DNA from: Prunella strophiata
Lineage: Eukaryota > Chordata > Aves > Passeriformes > Prunellidae
Length of the DNA stretch: 64,000 nucleotides
Assembly: GCA_036583965.1 (NCBI GenBank)
Contig: JAZBQD010000030.1
Coordinates: 86,213,800 to 86,277,799, forward strand
Reading direction: 5' to 3'
Below are positions 49,608 through 61,452 of this stretch, piece after piece. The notes beneath the pieces are model-generated. The model made no database searches. It saw only the letters and a list, made by a program, of their open reading frames with translations, and had not been told where the DNA came from. Position 1 is the first letter of the stretch; every line of letters starts with the position of its first letter. The translations under genes were made by a program, and so were the position numbers.

Positions 49608-50660
49608 AGGTGATACGTTCTTCTGGATCAAGTTATGGTCAAATTTTGATATTCAGATTTATAAGTACTTCCTTGAAACTCCTGGTTGGTCAAAGCAATT
49701 TCTTTATTCCCCTTCCTGAGTTTACTGCTACACTAAATCTGGCAGAAAAGCTTCTGCTGACATCTGCAAAAAGAATTTCTTAGAGAATTTTGTAGGTTTT
49801 TTTAAAAGCTGATTCTGCCTTTTTCCTTCAGACCTACAATATGTGCTTTCATTGTTCACACACCAACTTATGAATATGTTGATGCCGTTTTCTCTTTTTT
49901 TAAGCTCCCATCTGAGTTCTGTTCATCACAGATGTTTAGACACACAGCTGTCCATCTACAGTGGTTCTGCATGAAAGACCATGGCTGTTGTGTACAAAGA
50001 AGGGATTCAGGCAAAATTTACTATAAATAGATAGCATTGTCTGCTTCTTCATTCTTCACTGGAGTCCTAAGTTCTGGAATTGGAATATTTGCTACTTTAT
50101 CAAAATAGTTTTTGCCTTCTGCCTCCACTGAACTAAAAGATGAAGTGCAACCTGAGCATTTATTATGGCTGTTATTTGTGAAAGGTTTCCATTCTCTCTG
50201 AACCAAGGAAGCTGGCTGCTCTGGCAGGGTCCCAGGCAACATGTAGTGCACGGTGAACACAGGCACACAATGTGTGCCATTACACAATGTGGCATCTTCA
50301 CCTGTGCAAGTCGGCAAACTTCACATAAGATAAAACGTTTAAAAATGCTTCAAGGTCATGCTATTAATGTCTTAAAGCATTTGATTTAGAGAACAGATCT
50401 GCATGCAGCATGATAAGCCCCTCTGAAAACTGTGGAGCAGCAGCATAATATCTGAGAGCATTGTGGCAAATTGGGAAGTTGAGATGGAGCTGCTAATTAT
50501 TCCAAGGCATATTTCTGAAAGGACAGGAGGTGTGGGATGTTCTCTGCCAAAAGCCCCTATTTCTTGAATGCTCTCACCATCTCCATATGCACATATGAAA
50601 CTTAAGCTATGCTGTGTGTGTATAAGCTGTAGATAATGTGGTCTTATCTATTGCTTGAAA
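47730..50660. other. AT-rich noncoding stretch
   Basis: No recognisable gene or RNA. It contains a 37-base T run at 49570. The open frames near 48800-49075 and 50021-50317 show no domain and no splice context. Degraded repeats may be present but I could not name them. Confidence 0.5.
49570..49606. repeat. Poly-T run (37)
   Basis: An uninterrupted T run between GTTTAC and GAGGTGATACG. It could be a minus-strand retroposon tail; the following sequence was not recognised. Confidence 0.9.
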
Positions 50661-50689
50661 CCTTGAAAATCAGTAAGATACAATTCAAT

Positions 50690-50990
50690 AATGATGAGGG
50701 CAGCAGTGGAATAATTTGGGTAAGACTAGATTATCAAAAAACAAAGAAGAAACTGCAATTAGCATCTGTTACAGACCCCCAGGACTATAAGAGAGTGAGG
50801 AAAAATATTCATAGAACAACTCTGGAGTAGTTCAAAACCACACAGTACTGTCCCAGAGGGGACTGTAACTGTCCAAACATCTGTTAAATTATAAAGCTAC
50901 TGTAAATATAGATCAGAGATTCCTATGCACAAATGAAAGTGTGTGGATCCTAAAAAAGATTCCTATCTTTAGTAGTGGAGCACCTTATCA
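50690..50990 (+). mobile_element. Ancient CR1-like LINE fragment (endonuclease/RT linker)
   Basis: On the plus strand, ATCTGTTACAGACCCCCAGG (50764-50783) encodes ICYRPPG, the conserved CYRPP signature of the CR1/L3 endonuclease region. It is preceded at the right distance by GGAATAATTTGGGTAAGACT, which reads like the family's LWVR(L/I) strand. A later AGAGGGGACTGTAACTGTCC segment may match the GDFN motif area, but it is diverged. Stops and frameshifts are frequent. The extent is uncertain and could run to about 51150. This is the only piece of the window from the 5' half of a CR1 ORF2. Confidence 0.55.
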
Positions 50991-51590
50991 AAAATATCAT
51001 GATAATAAGTCAATAAGGAGAAACTACTCTGAAACAACGGGAACTATATTAAGGATACAAGAATACAACTGGAAAATTTTAGTGAAAATGTGCCATTTCA
51101 AGTCAGGAATATGTCAATAAAAGAAATTATAATGTTACAAGAAAAAAATCTTTTTAATATGAGACTAATGTTTACTTGATGCAGTGTTATTGCAAGAACA
51201 ATATCTACATAGATATATAGATACATAAAAGACATGAGTAAGCAATTTGACAAGGAAGAGCATTAACGGAGGTTTATAAATAAGAGTCATTCAATAATTG
51301 TCTGAAATGTTGTTACAGGTTTCATGATAGCTGTACACATCTTGAAATTGCTAGAAATGGAGAGGAATTTCTGAGTAAGAAATTTCTTTCTTTTTTTCAT
51401 GGAGCATATCCCTCTAGTTGTCCTTTTCCTTTTTTTTTCCTTTGAAGAATAAGCCACTGTTTCTCTTCCATATTGGATAAGCATTGGAACACCTGCAGAA
51501 AAAGTTGTTTGAGATGCTGGCATTTAAAGATATCTACCTGCTGACTCCTGCCTTCATTGACCAGTAAGGATCAGCAAATGTTTGACTTTG

Positions 51591-51634
51591 GAGATATTTG
51601 GAGAAGATCAAATATTTTGAGATATTTGGAGAAG
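51591..51634. repeat. Short 16-bp direct repeat
   Basis: GAGATATTTGGAGAAG occurs at 51591 and again at 51619, a 28-base period. It is an exact local duplication with diverged spacer. Confidence 0.75.
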
Positions 51635-52983
51635 GTTGTTGATGTGCCTTTTAAACAATGTGGTTTCCACAGGTGTTTGAATCCAAGTGGAAACAATTTT
51701 TAGTGATGCCCCAATCCTTTGTTTCCTTTTAATGACTTCTGGCACTTTCATAGCAATGCACAAAAATTACAGGATTCATCTTTTGATGCTTCATCCAGGT
51801 AAACCAAAGTGTATCTGACTGAGATGTAGGTGCTTGACCTCCACTGACTTGCTCAACAGAGGCAAAGCAAAGAGAACTATTTAAGTGACCAGAAAAAAAT
51901 TTTACTCGTCGCTGAGTTACATTTAGTCTTTTATTGACCATTTTTTTACTTCCACCAGGATAAAAAGGTGCATGTTTCAATTTATAATGTTAATGAGAGA
52001 TGAGAGGCACACATAAAAAAGCACTTGGTTCACACTGGATATCTGTGAAAAGCACCCATTTTCAAATATCTGTATGTGGTTCACTAGCCCAGGTAATTGA
52101 GTTCCAACATATTTCTCCTTTGACTCCTTCTAGAAGGATGGTCTATAAAGTAGGAATCAAAGAAAATTACTTTTAAAGTACTGTGGTATTTTTTTTTTTT
52201 TAATTTGAGCCATAATGGAAACTTTTTGCCAATCTACTATTGTATTTTCTTTTAAGTGAATATTTACATACCCAAAAAGAAGCCCTCTCCATATTCGGAG
52301 ATAAGTACTTTAATACAGCCACTTATGTTGTGTATTTTAGCAGGTATTTTGCAAAAGAGCAAAATACATGCTTGTAACAGGCTGTGATGACATGGGCATC
52401 CTGAGAATATAAATTTTTATGAAGAATAGGCCCCCTGGCAATTACAGATGTGTTAGTGACTTTCTACTTTCACTAAGAATATCTCAAAATCCATTCACTC
52501 TGTGCATTTCTGGTTTGCAGGGGTTTTAAATAGAAAAGAAGACATTTTACTTTCCTTCTATAAATTACAGTTTATTCTCAGAAGCCATTTCATGCCCTGC
52601 TCTTATTTATTTCTAATAATGCATTTTTTTTTGTCAGGCTACAAAGTAGGAAGAGATGAATTAAAATGCAGAATTTCAGAACTTCTACTTTTCTAATTCT
52701 TTTTTTCCTAGGGTTGCTTACTTAGTCTTATAATTGTCAGGATATGTCACATAGTTGAGAATTCATTTCTCTGAAGTCCCCATAATTTGCCTTCTTCATC
52801 ATGGTAAAATTGCCACAGTTAACTCCCTCTTAAAATCAAATTACCATGTTGTTCTCCTCAGTCATGACTTTGGACTCTGTCAATAAAAATTGTCTTCTGC
52901 CATGTAGCCTGCCTATTTCCTGGTTGTAGTCAACTTTTTCCCTTGGGATACATTTTCATCTGTGGTTGCTGAATCATTCCCAA

Positions 52984-52986
<3 letters not shown>

Positions 52987-53014
<28 letters not shown>
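52987..53014. repeat. Poly-T run (28)
   Basis: An uninterrupted T run between CAAGCC and GAGATC. No retroposon body recognised. Confidence 0.9.
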
Positions 53015-55961
53015 GAGATCTGTCCTCAGTTCTTCTGCATGTATTGATGACTTGAATATTTTGTTGTCTCCTTTAGGCACTGAATTTCCTCTTCAAGTGC
53101 ATGGGCAACCTGTAATCCTAAACTCCTTGACAGAGACTGCTTATTTCTTGACTTATCTCTACCTTTTTAGGTAATTTATATTTATTTTATCCAAATTGCT
53201 GTACTTTTGCCCTCTAGATGGATCTGTCTGTTTCCAACATGCATTGTTGGTAAATTCACTCACCCTCTTCATAAAGCTATGAAAGTGATGGAACAGAGTA
53301 GTGCAGAGTAGTCCCCCCTTTTGTGGGAGGGGAAAGAATTTATTTGCTGAAGAAATTAAATTTCTGGCAACTCAGAGCTGTTTGTAACTTTAGTTTCAAA
53401 TGTGTGAACTAACTGTGCCTGAAGAAACATTTAGAAATATTCAAAAAGCACTGCCATTGGCTTTTTACCAACTGATAAGGCATGTAGCTCAGATAGCTCA
53501 GCTGTCTGAGGTGACTTGGAAGTAGAAGAGAGAAAAACTCAGCCCCACTGCAGGAGCTGCTGTTTAACTCCACGGGGTCAAGGAGGAAAAGCAGCACTAA
53601 AAGAAACACAGTGGCCTTGTGGCTGATTAGAATTGATGCTCCTGTTGTCATTGAGAACAGCATTAACAGCAGAGCATGTTAAGAAACCCATCCTAAAATG
53701 TCATATGATGTCATGATTTTTACAGATGTGACAGAAGGAATGTCAGTCTGCTCAGACAAATGTGCTGATCTGATCTTGGGTCTTCCATGACCTAGGGGAA
53801 TAATCTAACCACCCTGACACTGGATAAGAGGGGAGACAAAGCAAACTGGGATCTCCTTAAACACAAAGCACTGGAAGATAAAACAAGCAGTCACAGGGTT
53901 TATTACTAGTGAAGTAACATCTGGAGAAATGCATCCTGGCCATACTCACATTCATGGTTTTTTTAAGTGTGATGTACATTTATAACTTCTGTCCATGGAG
54001 AATGTACAGCTTAACTGACAGGGAAAGCAGAGGGTGAAAAAAAAAATAGAGACACAAAGGCTGAAAATTGTGTTCCTGAAAGAAAGATAGAAGCAGAACA
54101 AAGGTTTTTGTTGTTTGTCACAGCTAGCACCCATCCTTCCAGGCAGCATTTGACCACTCCTCTTAAATGATCTTCTTATGTTCATAACACATGCTACATA
54201 AAATTTTCATTTGCTCTTTCCTCCCACACTTCTACCTCATTTGATTACAAAACACACTTAATATTATACAAAGGTGTCTTTTGTGATATAGTAGTGATTT
54301 AGTTGAGATACACAAATGAAGTTAGAAATATTGTTGGGTCACTTATGGATATTAAATTATATTCAAAAATCAGTGGATCATTAAAGGAGATCATTTCAAC
54401 TGTGCACTTTTACATAATATTTGACAATGTTTGTAACCCCCATGCAGTTTGAATATTCATAACAAGGACTAATATTTGTGCCCCAAATGGTATATTTGCC
54501 TCTCACATAAGCTGAAGACGTTTGCGTTCCAGATGCCACTCCTGAAGTTCAAACCTGAGCCTTTTAAAAGCTACTGCCTTTCCATTCTGGATGCCCCATT
54601 GCCTGTGTTCAGTGCTGGCCACAGAAACAACAAACTCACTTTCAGTATTCACAGGCAGCGATGAGAGGACATTGGTCTTAGTCACTCAGAAAGAGAAGGT
54701 TGCATTTAAGATGTTGGTTCAAGGAAAACACAGAACAAAATGACATCTATCAGTGAAGATGAAGGGAGCTTGTTTCTGCCCAACATGATGAAACTGTGAG
54801 CAGTTCATACCTTTCTGTCAATGACACCCACAGGACTCATTATTCCCATTCCCTGAAAATACTGCTAGGGTCAATGAAATGCAGTGCTGCCATCTATACT
54901 GACATTAAACTGGGACACCTCAATTAAAAAAATAAAAAAGTTTAGAATTTCCATGATTGCTTTTCCTTGTCCACTGGGCCAAAAAACACCATGCCTGCTC
55001 TTCTCCTCCCACTGCTCCTCCTTGTCCTTCTCCCCACTGCCCCTCACATAAATATCTCCAGGCTCCTTTTAGACTTGGCAATCCTCTCAAAGAGGGTATA
55101 ACCAGCTAGGGGGGTATGCCAGTTTGAGGGTAATCTTAGACAGCATTCTGCTCTAAAATACAGAAAATCTATGCTTATGTAGCTGTAAGAACTGTGCTTT
55201 AGCAGACTGGAGACTATAAAATAATATCTGGGTGCTACATTGGAAAGTGACTGCAAGTATTTCAACTTGTGTATTTATTAAATTTTTCCAGTGGTGCGCA
55301 ACCCATCCCCCCTGTTTGTTTGGATTATTGACTCTATAGTATTTTCTCTGATCACTCACTAGGTTTAAAAATTATGAGAAAAAGCTTTTGTGCAGCTTCT
55401 ATCTGCTGTGCCTCTTCCCTCCACACCGATTAGACATTTTTCTGTGCTTGTTTCCAGAATAAAGGAACTCCTCTGAAATTGCCACAGTGCTTGAATTTAT
55501 GGACCTACTCTTTTATATTACTTGCTGCCAGTGATGTCTCATGCTTGATCAAAGGTGACAGCTGCATTCTTCAAAGGGACAATTGTGCTCAAGACATTCA
55601 ATAGGTGTTAAGTGAGCAGTTGTTATCTATGATACTGCTGGTGGCCAAGACCTACCAAAACAGTAGAGGTGCTGTTACTGCTGCTCATCTTGCCTGCTGC
55701 AGCAGTTGGCAAGCACTGCCAGTCAGCAGGGAGTGGTTAGGGTGAAGGAGACCCAATCAGGCATACTGTAATTTACATCTGATTGATGAATGCATGAAGA
55801 GCGTGGAAACACCAATTAGAAATAAAATTGTGGCCACTAAAGATTTTGGATGTGCTTCTCTTACCCTCTGCTCCTGAGCATAGCCCAGAAAACTTCTGTC
55901 TGACAGACAAAAGAAATTCACAAGGCAAACTCTGTGTACATCCACAGCTTAATTTGGATTG

Positions 55962-56021
55962 CATTGCAATGTTTGTAATACTTTGCAAAATGTATTACAA
56001 AATGTTTATTTTGCAAAATTT
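55962..56021. other. Cluster of three palindromic words
   Basis: CATTGCAATG is self-complementary. TTTGTAATA (55972-55980) and TATTACAAA (55993-56001) form an exact 9-bp stem. ATTTTGCAAAAT just downstream is a perfect 12-bp palindrome. The TTGCAA cores resemble C/EBP sites. It could be a regulatory cluster or chance in AT-rich DNA. Confidence 0.5.
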
Positions 56022-56489
56022 TTACTCAAGTTTGAAATGAAAATTTAATTTTCAAATAAGGAATTATAAATAATTTGTATTCTCATTCTAAGCATGGTTC
56101 CTGCTTATAATAATTATCTAAAACTAACTTTTGATATGCTTTTGAAAATTTTTATTCAACTAAAATAGTAACTTGAAATAAATTTAGTTTCTTTCTTAGA
56201 ATGCACTGCTTTTAAATACATCTAAATAATTTTTCAGATTTTCTATGCTGAGTGAAACAGCCTTACTTTAACATTTTGTCCCTAAGCCAGTATTGCCAGT
56301 GCTATGCTTTTGATCTGTATGACCTGCTTTTCTGAATCCTTCCTCTCTTTCTGTTTTTGTGTGTGTGTTCCCAGTAGAGTGATCGATATCATTTATCTCA
56401 GTATAGAAGAATTGGAGTTGATATTGATTACGCTGTGTTAGATTTTGAAATTCCTTTGTAACTGTGTAAAGCCTGTGAACATCTACCAT

Positions 56490-57000
56490 TCATCTACCAA
56501 CACCTTAAAAGAATCATCCTTCCTCTGACCACATAATTGTTAAATTGTGCATGCAAAATGGCTAGAGGATATTCTGTCCCTTTTCCAGCAGGTTATCAGG
56601 CAAAACTTGCCAGAGAACATTGTGTTGTTTATATATGCTCCAATTTAAGAACTCAAAGGTCAATAGTTGCCAAAAGCAGTTTCACTTAGTAACTTACTAC
56701 TTTTCCCAAGCTCTGCAACCTGCCTCACCAGTGATCCTTATCATTTATTAGTGAAAGTGTACATATCCAGCTCCTAGATCTCTACCCAAAGGCAAGTAAT
56801 CTTGGTTTACTGAAATAATCTGTCCACCTTCTAGTATAATTAGTCATGATGATTAATTAACTGAATAAGCAAATATTACCTGCAAATACAGTGAGCTTAC
56901 ATTGTAATGTTTTTGTTTCCTAACACTTACTGACTGAATCTGCAGTGCAACTTGATTGACTGAAAGTTTTCCCTGGGTTGGAGTTAGCCTTTTTTTTTTA
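56490..57000. promoter_or_regulatory. Candidate conserved noncoding element
   Basis: A repeat-poor complex block with CTGACCACATAATTGTTAAA (RUNX- and homeodomain-like), GTGCATGCAAAATGG, CTCAAAGGTCAATAG (nuclear-receptor-like), ATGATGATTAATTAACTGAA and GCAAATATTACCTGC. There is no open frame of note. Function is inferred from motif texture only. Confidence 0.35.
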
Positions 57001-57239
57001 CCTTACATGAAATAGCTAAGAACTGCATATTTTTTCTATTTTGTGTTTGCATGTTTGCTTTTTTAAATTAAAAAAAAATCATTATTCTAATTTTTCTAGA
57101 TCACAAGATAGTGTTACCAAATATTTAAATTGCATCTGCTTTCAACAGCTTGATTTTGTCTTCAAATTACTTATGACACCCTATTGATTTAAAAGAGTTG
57201 TTTCGGTTGCATGCTGATGGAATTGAAATGAAAATTAAG

Positions 57240-57323
57240 GGTTTTGTTTGCTTGTTTGTTTGCTTGTTTGTTTGGGGGGTTTTTTTGGGTTTTTTTTTTG
57301 TTTGTTTGTTTGTTTGTTTTTTG
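57240..57323. repeat. (TTTG)n-rich low-complexity tract
   Basis: Two runs of TTTG/TTGC units flank a G6 run and T-rich sequence. It is an imperfect tetranucleotide microsatellite. Confidence 0.9.
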
Positions 57324-58195
57324 GTCAGGGGGAGAAGGGGGAGATTTTTATTTTCTTTACAGGTTTTCCAAACTTGATTTAAAAGGAATAAAAAATAGAT
57401 ATTACTTTTCACTTTAACAGTCATTTTAAATTAAACTTCTAGGCAGGAAGTTCTGTTAAAGTTGATAGATTTTTGTTTAACTAGAAGGTATTCCAAAGTG
57501 CTGATAATGGTCCTGTTGTTGGCAAATGCTGCTAATAATTCTGTTCATTTCAGAGGAGTTGTCCTTTTTTTCCTGAACACTTACCTTTGGTAATTCTGGT
57601 GTTTAGCTCAAGTTATCTTTTAGTCCAAGCTGTCCAATAATTATTGCTCAAACCAATTCTGTGCAGAGAGTGCCAAAACAAAAAAATGAAGAACAAAACT
57701 TTATTTTAAAATTTTGCAACTTAAAAAGTAAAGGTATTCATACTAAGTAACTATATAAAAAATCTAAGTAAAATTACCATGATGCTGAAATTTGCAGATA
57801 ATTGTGGACATAACTTAGGAATTTTGGAATACTGCTATATTTTCAAATGTGTGTAGGTGTTAAACAAACAAACAAAAAAGGCACCAAAAAAACCCCCAGA
57901 AACCAAACCCAAACTCAAAAATACAGAAGCCTTTATATTTATCTAAAGTAGAGTGCTTATGGAGTAAATATATGATTCTGTTCAAATAGACTTGGACTTG
58001 TTTTCTTCTAATTGTGATAGCATCATTCAATCAAATAATATAGTTAATGAATGTTAAAGCAAAATAGAACAAAAAAGTCCCCAAACGGAAAATGATGGGA
58101 AAACAGTAGTTGCAGTAAAAGAAATTAATCTAAGAAAATAAAGCATTCAATTATCATGGAGCATCTGAAAGAAAAGAAATGAAAACAGACTGTCA
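57324..58195. other. AT-rich noncoding stretch
   Basis: Unique-looking AT-rich sequence with an A/C-rich patch near 57864-57912 (ACAAACAAAC, ACCCCC). No gene or repeat body recognised. Confidence 0.55.
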
Positions 58196-58199
58196 TCAG

Positions 58200-58530
58200 A
58201 TTCTCTCTTGTCCCCAAAAGTTTGATTCCATTTCTTTAGGGAATATTTGCAAATGATATATATAATATGTGTAACACAACCATAAACAGCCATGTAATTT
58301 GCCTCACTTAGAATCTGTTCCATGATCTTTGTTCATCCCAAAGAAGAAAGAAAAGGTGTAGATCTTAAAACAGTGGGATGGGGAAATAAGCCAGAGCTGC
58401 AGTTAATAAAACTGGTTTCGGACATTACAATCGTAAATGCTTGCCCGTTTTCCTTTGTATGTATTCCAGAATTTATGCTAGCTCTGGCTTTTCAGCATCT
58501 TTGTGGAATATTTCTTTAACTATTTTAACG
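58200..58530. promoter_or_regulatory. Candidate conserved noncoding element
   Basis: Complex sequence with ATATTTGCAAATGATA (octamer-like palindrome core), CATGTAATTTGCC, GATCTTTGTTCATCCC (SOX/TCF-like), GCAGTTAATAAAACTGG and CATTACAATCGTAAATGC. It has some CpGs (TTTCGGAC, AATCGTAAA, GCCCGTTTT) and no simple repeats. Enhancer function is inference. Confidence 0.33.
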
Positions 58531-59039
58531 TAAGTAATGTTAACTATAGCAAGCAATGAAGATAATAAATGGGAAATTGTGTTATATATATTAAAATCTA
58601 GATTTCTTTCAACTATAGAAACATTGAAAGTAGTCTCCTTGTGACATGGACAGCTAAGTATTTATCTTTTGCTTTTTCTTTGGCTTGGCTGGATCTATTT
58701 GAGTGCAAATAACTGAGCAGGATTAAGGAGAAACCCATAGTGGAGAAAATGACATATCTGAAGTATTAACTGGTATATTCAGTGATGTTTACACATTCTT
58801 TCACCAAACACATGTTATGCTCAGGTCTGTAACTCATCTGCACTTGGACTTTTAGGCCTCTCTTCTTAACTAAAAGACAGTTTACTCTGCAGTGTCTGTG
58901 AGAGGGTGGAGAAGGTCTCCAATAAGTTGCTGTGAAAACATGAGAAAACAAAATACCATCATTTTTGTTGGCCTAGTTCCACTCCACTCCATCCAACCCC
59001 CAGCTGTGCATGGCCACTTGCCACTGACCCCTACCTTGT

Positions 59040-59240
59040 CCCATTTTACATTCCCCCTTTGAGGTTACACGTGACTGCACCGAGCAGTGCTGCATTTGGG
59101 AAACGATCACACAGCAGAAATTTCCAGCAGAAATCTGGGCAGGAACAGGAGCAGCTCGGTGCAGAGCTGGAGCCTTCAGAGGTGGTCAGCCTGGACATGC
59201 TGCTCCTGACAAACTTTCTTGTGTATGTTATAGTCTGCAG
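59040..59240. other. GC-richer patch, function unknown
   Basis: Stands out from AT-rich flanks with several CpGs (ACACGTGAC, CACCGAGC, AACGATC, GCTCGGTG) and GC-rich words. Both strands are open for about 65 to 70 codons, but neither reading shows a known domain. CACGTG is an E-box. It could be an exon, a small regulatory element or a piece of an unrecognised repeat. Confidence 0.25.
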
Positions 59241-60178
59241 GATCACTGGAGTAACAAATGCAGGATGTGAAGCTTAGCTGGGAATGGCTGAGGAGATATT
59301 TCCATTGTATCATAGAATATGTGCTATTTATGCCATTTAAATCCTGTTTCTTACTTGGATACTACTATGATTCTTCTCTCCTCTTGCTTTGCCCACAAAG
59401 CATCCACCCTCTCATCAAACAAAACAGTCAAGGCAATCAGAGAGTATTTTGTGCTATAAAGGCTGATCCAGTGATAATGTTGATTCTTCAGATCTTTTTA
59501 TTGAAAAAGTAAAATATTTTTGCAGATAATGACATTCTGGGGCAAAAAATGAAAATGGCAGCAGATAGTGGAAAATGGTCTTATCTGAGTACTTAAATTA
59601 ATTCCATTTTAATATATTTTGGAAATAATCCCTTTAAAAAAGTCCAATGATTAACCCCTTGCCTACATAAAAAGTAAAAAACAGCACAGTAAAGTGATGG
59701 CAGAAATGACACGAAAAGAACATCCCTGGTTTACATTTATGCATTATACTGCCTACATACATGCAAGTTCTTCGTTTTTACCCTCAAATAATTAGTTATC
59801 TGTGAAACAGGAACAGAAAGAAATCAAGCAATATAAAGCTGATCAAGCAAACCCTTTACTTACTGTTTCCATATGTATTTAAGCAGGATTTCCAGGTGTG
59901 TTCTTGAAAATAAACTGACTTCTGTCAGAGAAATGGTAACAGTTGTAAAAACTTTTAAAAATCAGTATTTTAATTTAAAATATTGTATTTGGTGCCATTT
60001 GAAGTAAAATTGTTGACCATACATCTGAATAAGATTCAGAAAATAGTTTCTGCTTGGTTTCAGAAAGAGAAAATGCAAAGCATGCTTATGATGTGACAGC
60101 TGATTGAGTGTATACATGGATGCTGTGATTTTTGTGTTTTGCCCCCCAGGTAAAAAAGAAAACCAAAAAACAAAAGCC

Positions 60179-60208
60179 AAAACAAACAAACAAACAAACA
60201 AACAAACA
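60179..60208. repeat. (CAAA)n microsatellite
   Basis: About seven AAAC units end in ATGAG. It is a short simple repeat. Confidence 0.92.
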
Positions 60209-60439
60209 TGAGAATCTCTAATGGGCTAAAATGTAGTGAAAAAAATACGGGCTTAAAGTATTTAAAATTTTTTTTTTTTAAGTAACAGAAAATGTTTTAT
60301 ACCATTGTAATGTTGAACACAACATTAGCTCTCTATAGCAAAACATGCAAAATTCATGAAAAGGAAAAATAATGTGGTTGTCTTAACATTGTTGTCTTGT
60401 GCACATGCCTAGCAATAAAGGTATTTAAATACAATCAGT

Positions 60440-60840
60440 TTCACAAATATAGTCACATCTATCAGCTTCTCAGCTTGCATATTTTAATGTAAACTATTAC
60501 ATACTTTTGCATATTAATCCTAGGGAGAAAAAATGCCATTTTTGTATGTTTGCATTAGTGTTGTCATAATCATCTATCTGATCTGCCTTAATTGTCTCTG
60601 GGTAGTGACCCAAAGAAGAATTGCCTTTTTACAACATTTAAAGATTAATGTAAAAAGTCTTATCTTTTTTCGGCCTGATGCACAATTAAAACCACGGTGG
60701 GAATAAAGATCTTTGTCTATGACAGCTACCTTATCTCTGCTTGGATTCCAATTTTTTAAGTTGTGTTTTGCTCTATCTTCCATATCGTGTTTCTGCTTTG
60801 TTCTTATGCTCTCGCATCTCAAAATATTAATAAAAATGTG
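60440..60840. promoter_or_regulatory. Candidate conserved noncoding element
   Basis: About 400 bases without repeats and with dense factor-like words: ACTTTTGCATATTAATCC (POU), GGCCTGATGCACAATTAAAA, AACCACGGTGGG, GATCTTTGTC (SOX/TCF) and TATGACAGCTACC (MEIS/TGIF-like). CpGs survive in TTTTCGGCC, CCACGGTG, ATATCGTG and CTCTCGCATC. No convincing open frame. Along with 22130-22720 it is the best enhancer candidate, by texture only. Confidence 0.38.
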
Positions 60841-61021
60841 CTTTCATAATATCTTTTTTCCTTCTTTGGAAACATTCCTGAAAAAGGCACAGCTGGGGAA
60901 GTAAGAGATACCCAGGACTAGTAAATCCTCATTGATTTTCCTTGCTATTACTCTTTCTTTTCTGTACCTACCTGAGTGACCTCTCAGTGTCTACTGTTGA
61001 AGTATTATTGTTGTTTATCAT

Positions 61022-61370
61022 AGATTCATAGCAAGTAGGGCTGGAAGGGAGATAGAAAGAATGTTCAATCCCTTCTCCTACCCTGAGGCAGAACCAGCTG
61101 TATCTAAATCTTCCCTGACAGATGTTTGTCTATCCCGTTTTTAAAAACCTCCAGCCTGGGGATTCCAAAAATTCCCTAGGCAATCTATTCATTTACTTCA
61201 CCATCCTCACAGCGAGAGAGCTTGTTTCTTCTTTTGTCTTTTCTAATGTCTAAACTCAATAATAAGTTCCATATTGCAGTTTTCATCATTATCCTCTCTT
61301 GCATCTTCAACAAACATGGACAGCAATCTGCAGTCTTTCTCCTTGAAGCAGTCTTTCTTATAATTGAAGA
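61022..61370 (-). mobile_element. Ancient CR1-like LINE 3' end
   Basis: The plus strand opens TCATAGATTCATAGCAAG, then GGGCTGGAAGGGA, CCCTGAGGCAGAACCAGCTG, CCTGACAGATGTTTGTCTAT (61114-61133), TTAAAAACCTCCAGCCTGGG and CCTAGGCAATCTATTCATTT. This is the antisense order of an old amniote CR1 (L3/X-like) 3' UTR, so the 3' end is at about 61022 on the minus strand. Similarity continues, weaker, through TCTTGCATCTTCAACAAACA to about 61370. No coding part. It is separated by about 80 bases from the (TTCC)n tract. Confidence 0.8.
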
Positions 61371-61452
61371 TTAATATTTGAATATTAATAACAGTTTTTT
61401 TCTTTTCCTATGATTAAGAAACCTTACAATTTGGTTTTCTGCTGTTGTACAT

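Larger units (their letters stand above)
50991..56480. other. AT-rich noncoding stretch
   Basis: Holds a small tandem duplication (51591), a 28-base T run (52987) and a cluster of palindromes near 55962-56021. No gene, RNA or named transposon is supported. Pieces near 52740-53200 have a vaguely LINE-like feel but no diagnostic match. Confidence 0.5.

Noticed and set aside
49607..49790. Sequence after the T run as a minus-strand processed pseudogene
   Set aside because: The reverse complement shows no recognisable coding similarity, and I see no target-site duplication.
50021..50317. 98-codon minus-strand frame with several Cys residues
   Set aside because: Cys spacing fits no zinc-binding or secreted family I know, and there is no signal peptide or splice context.
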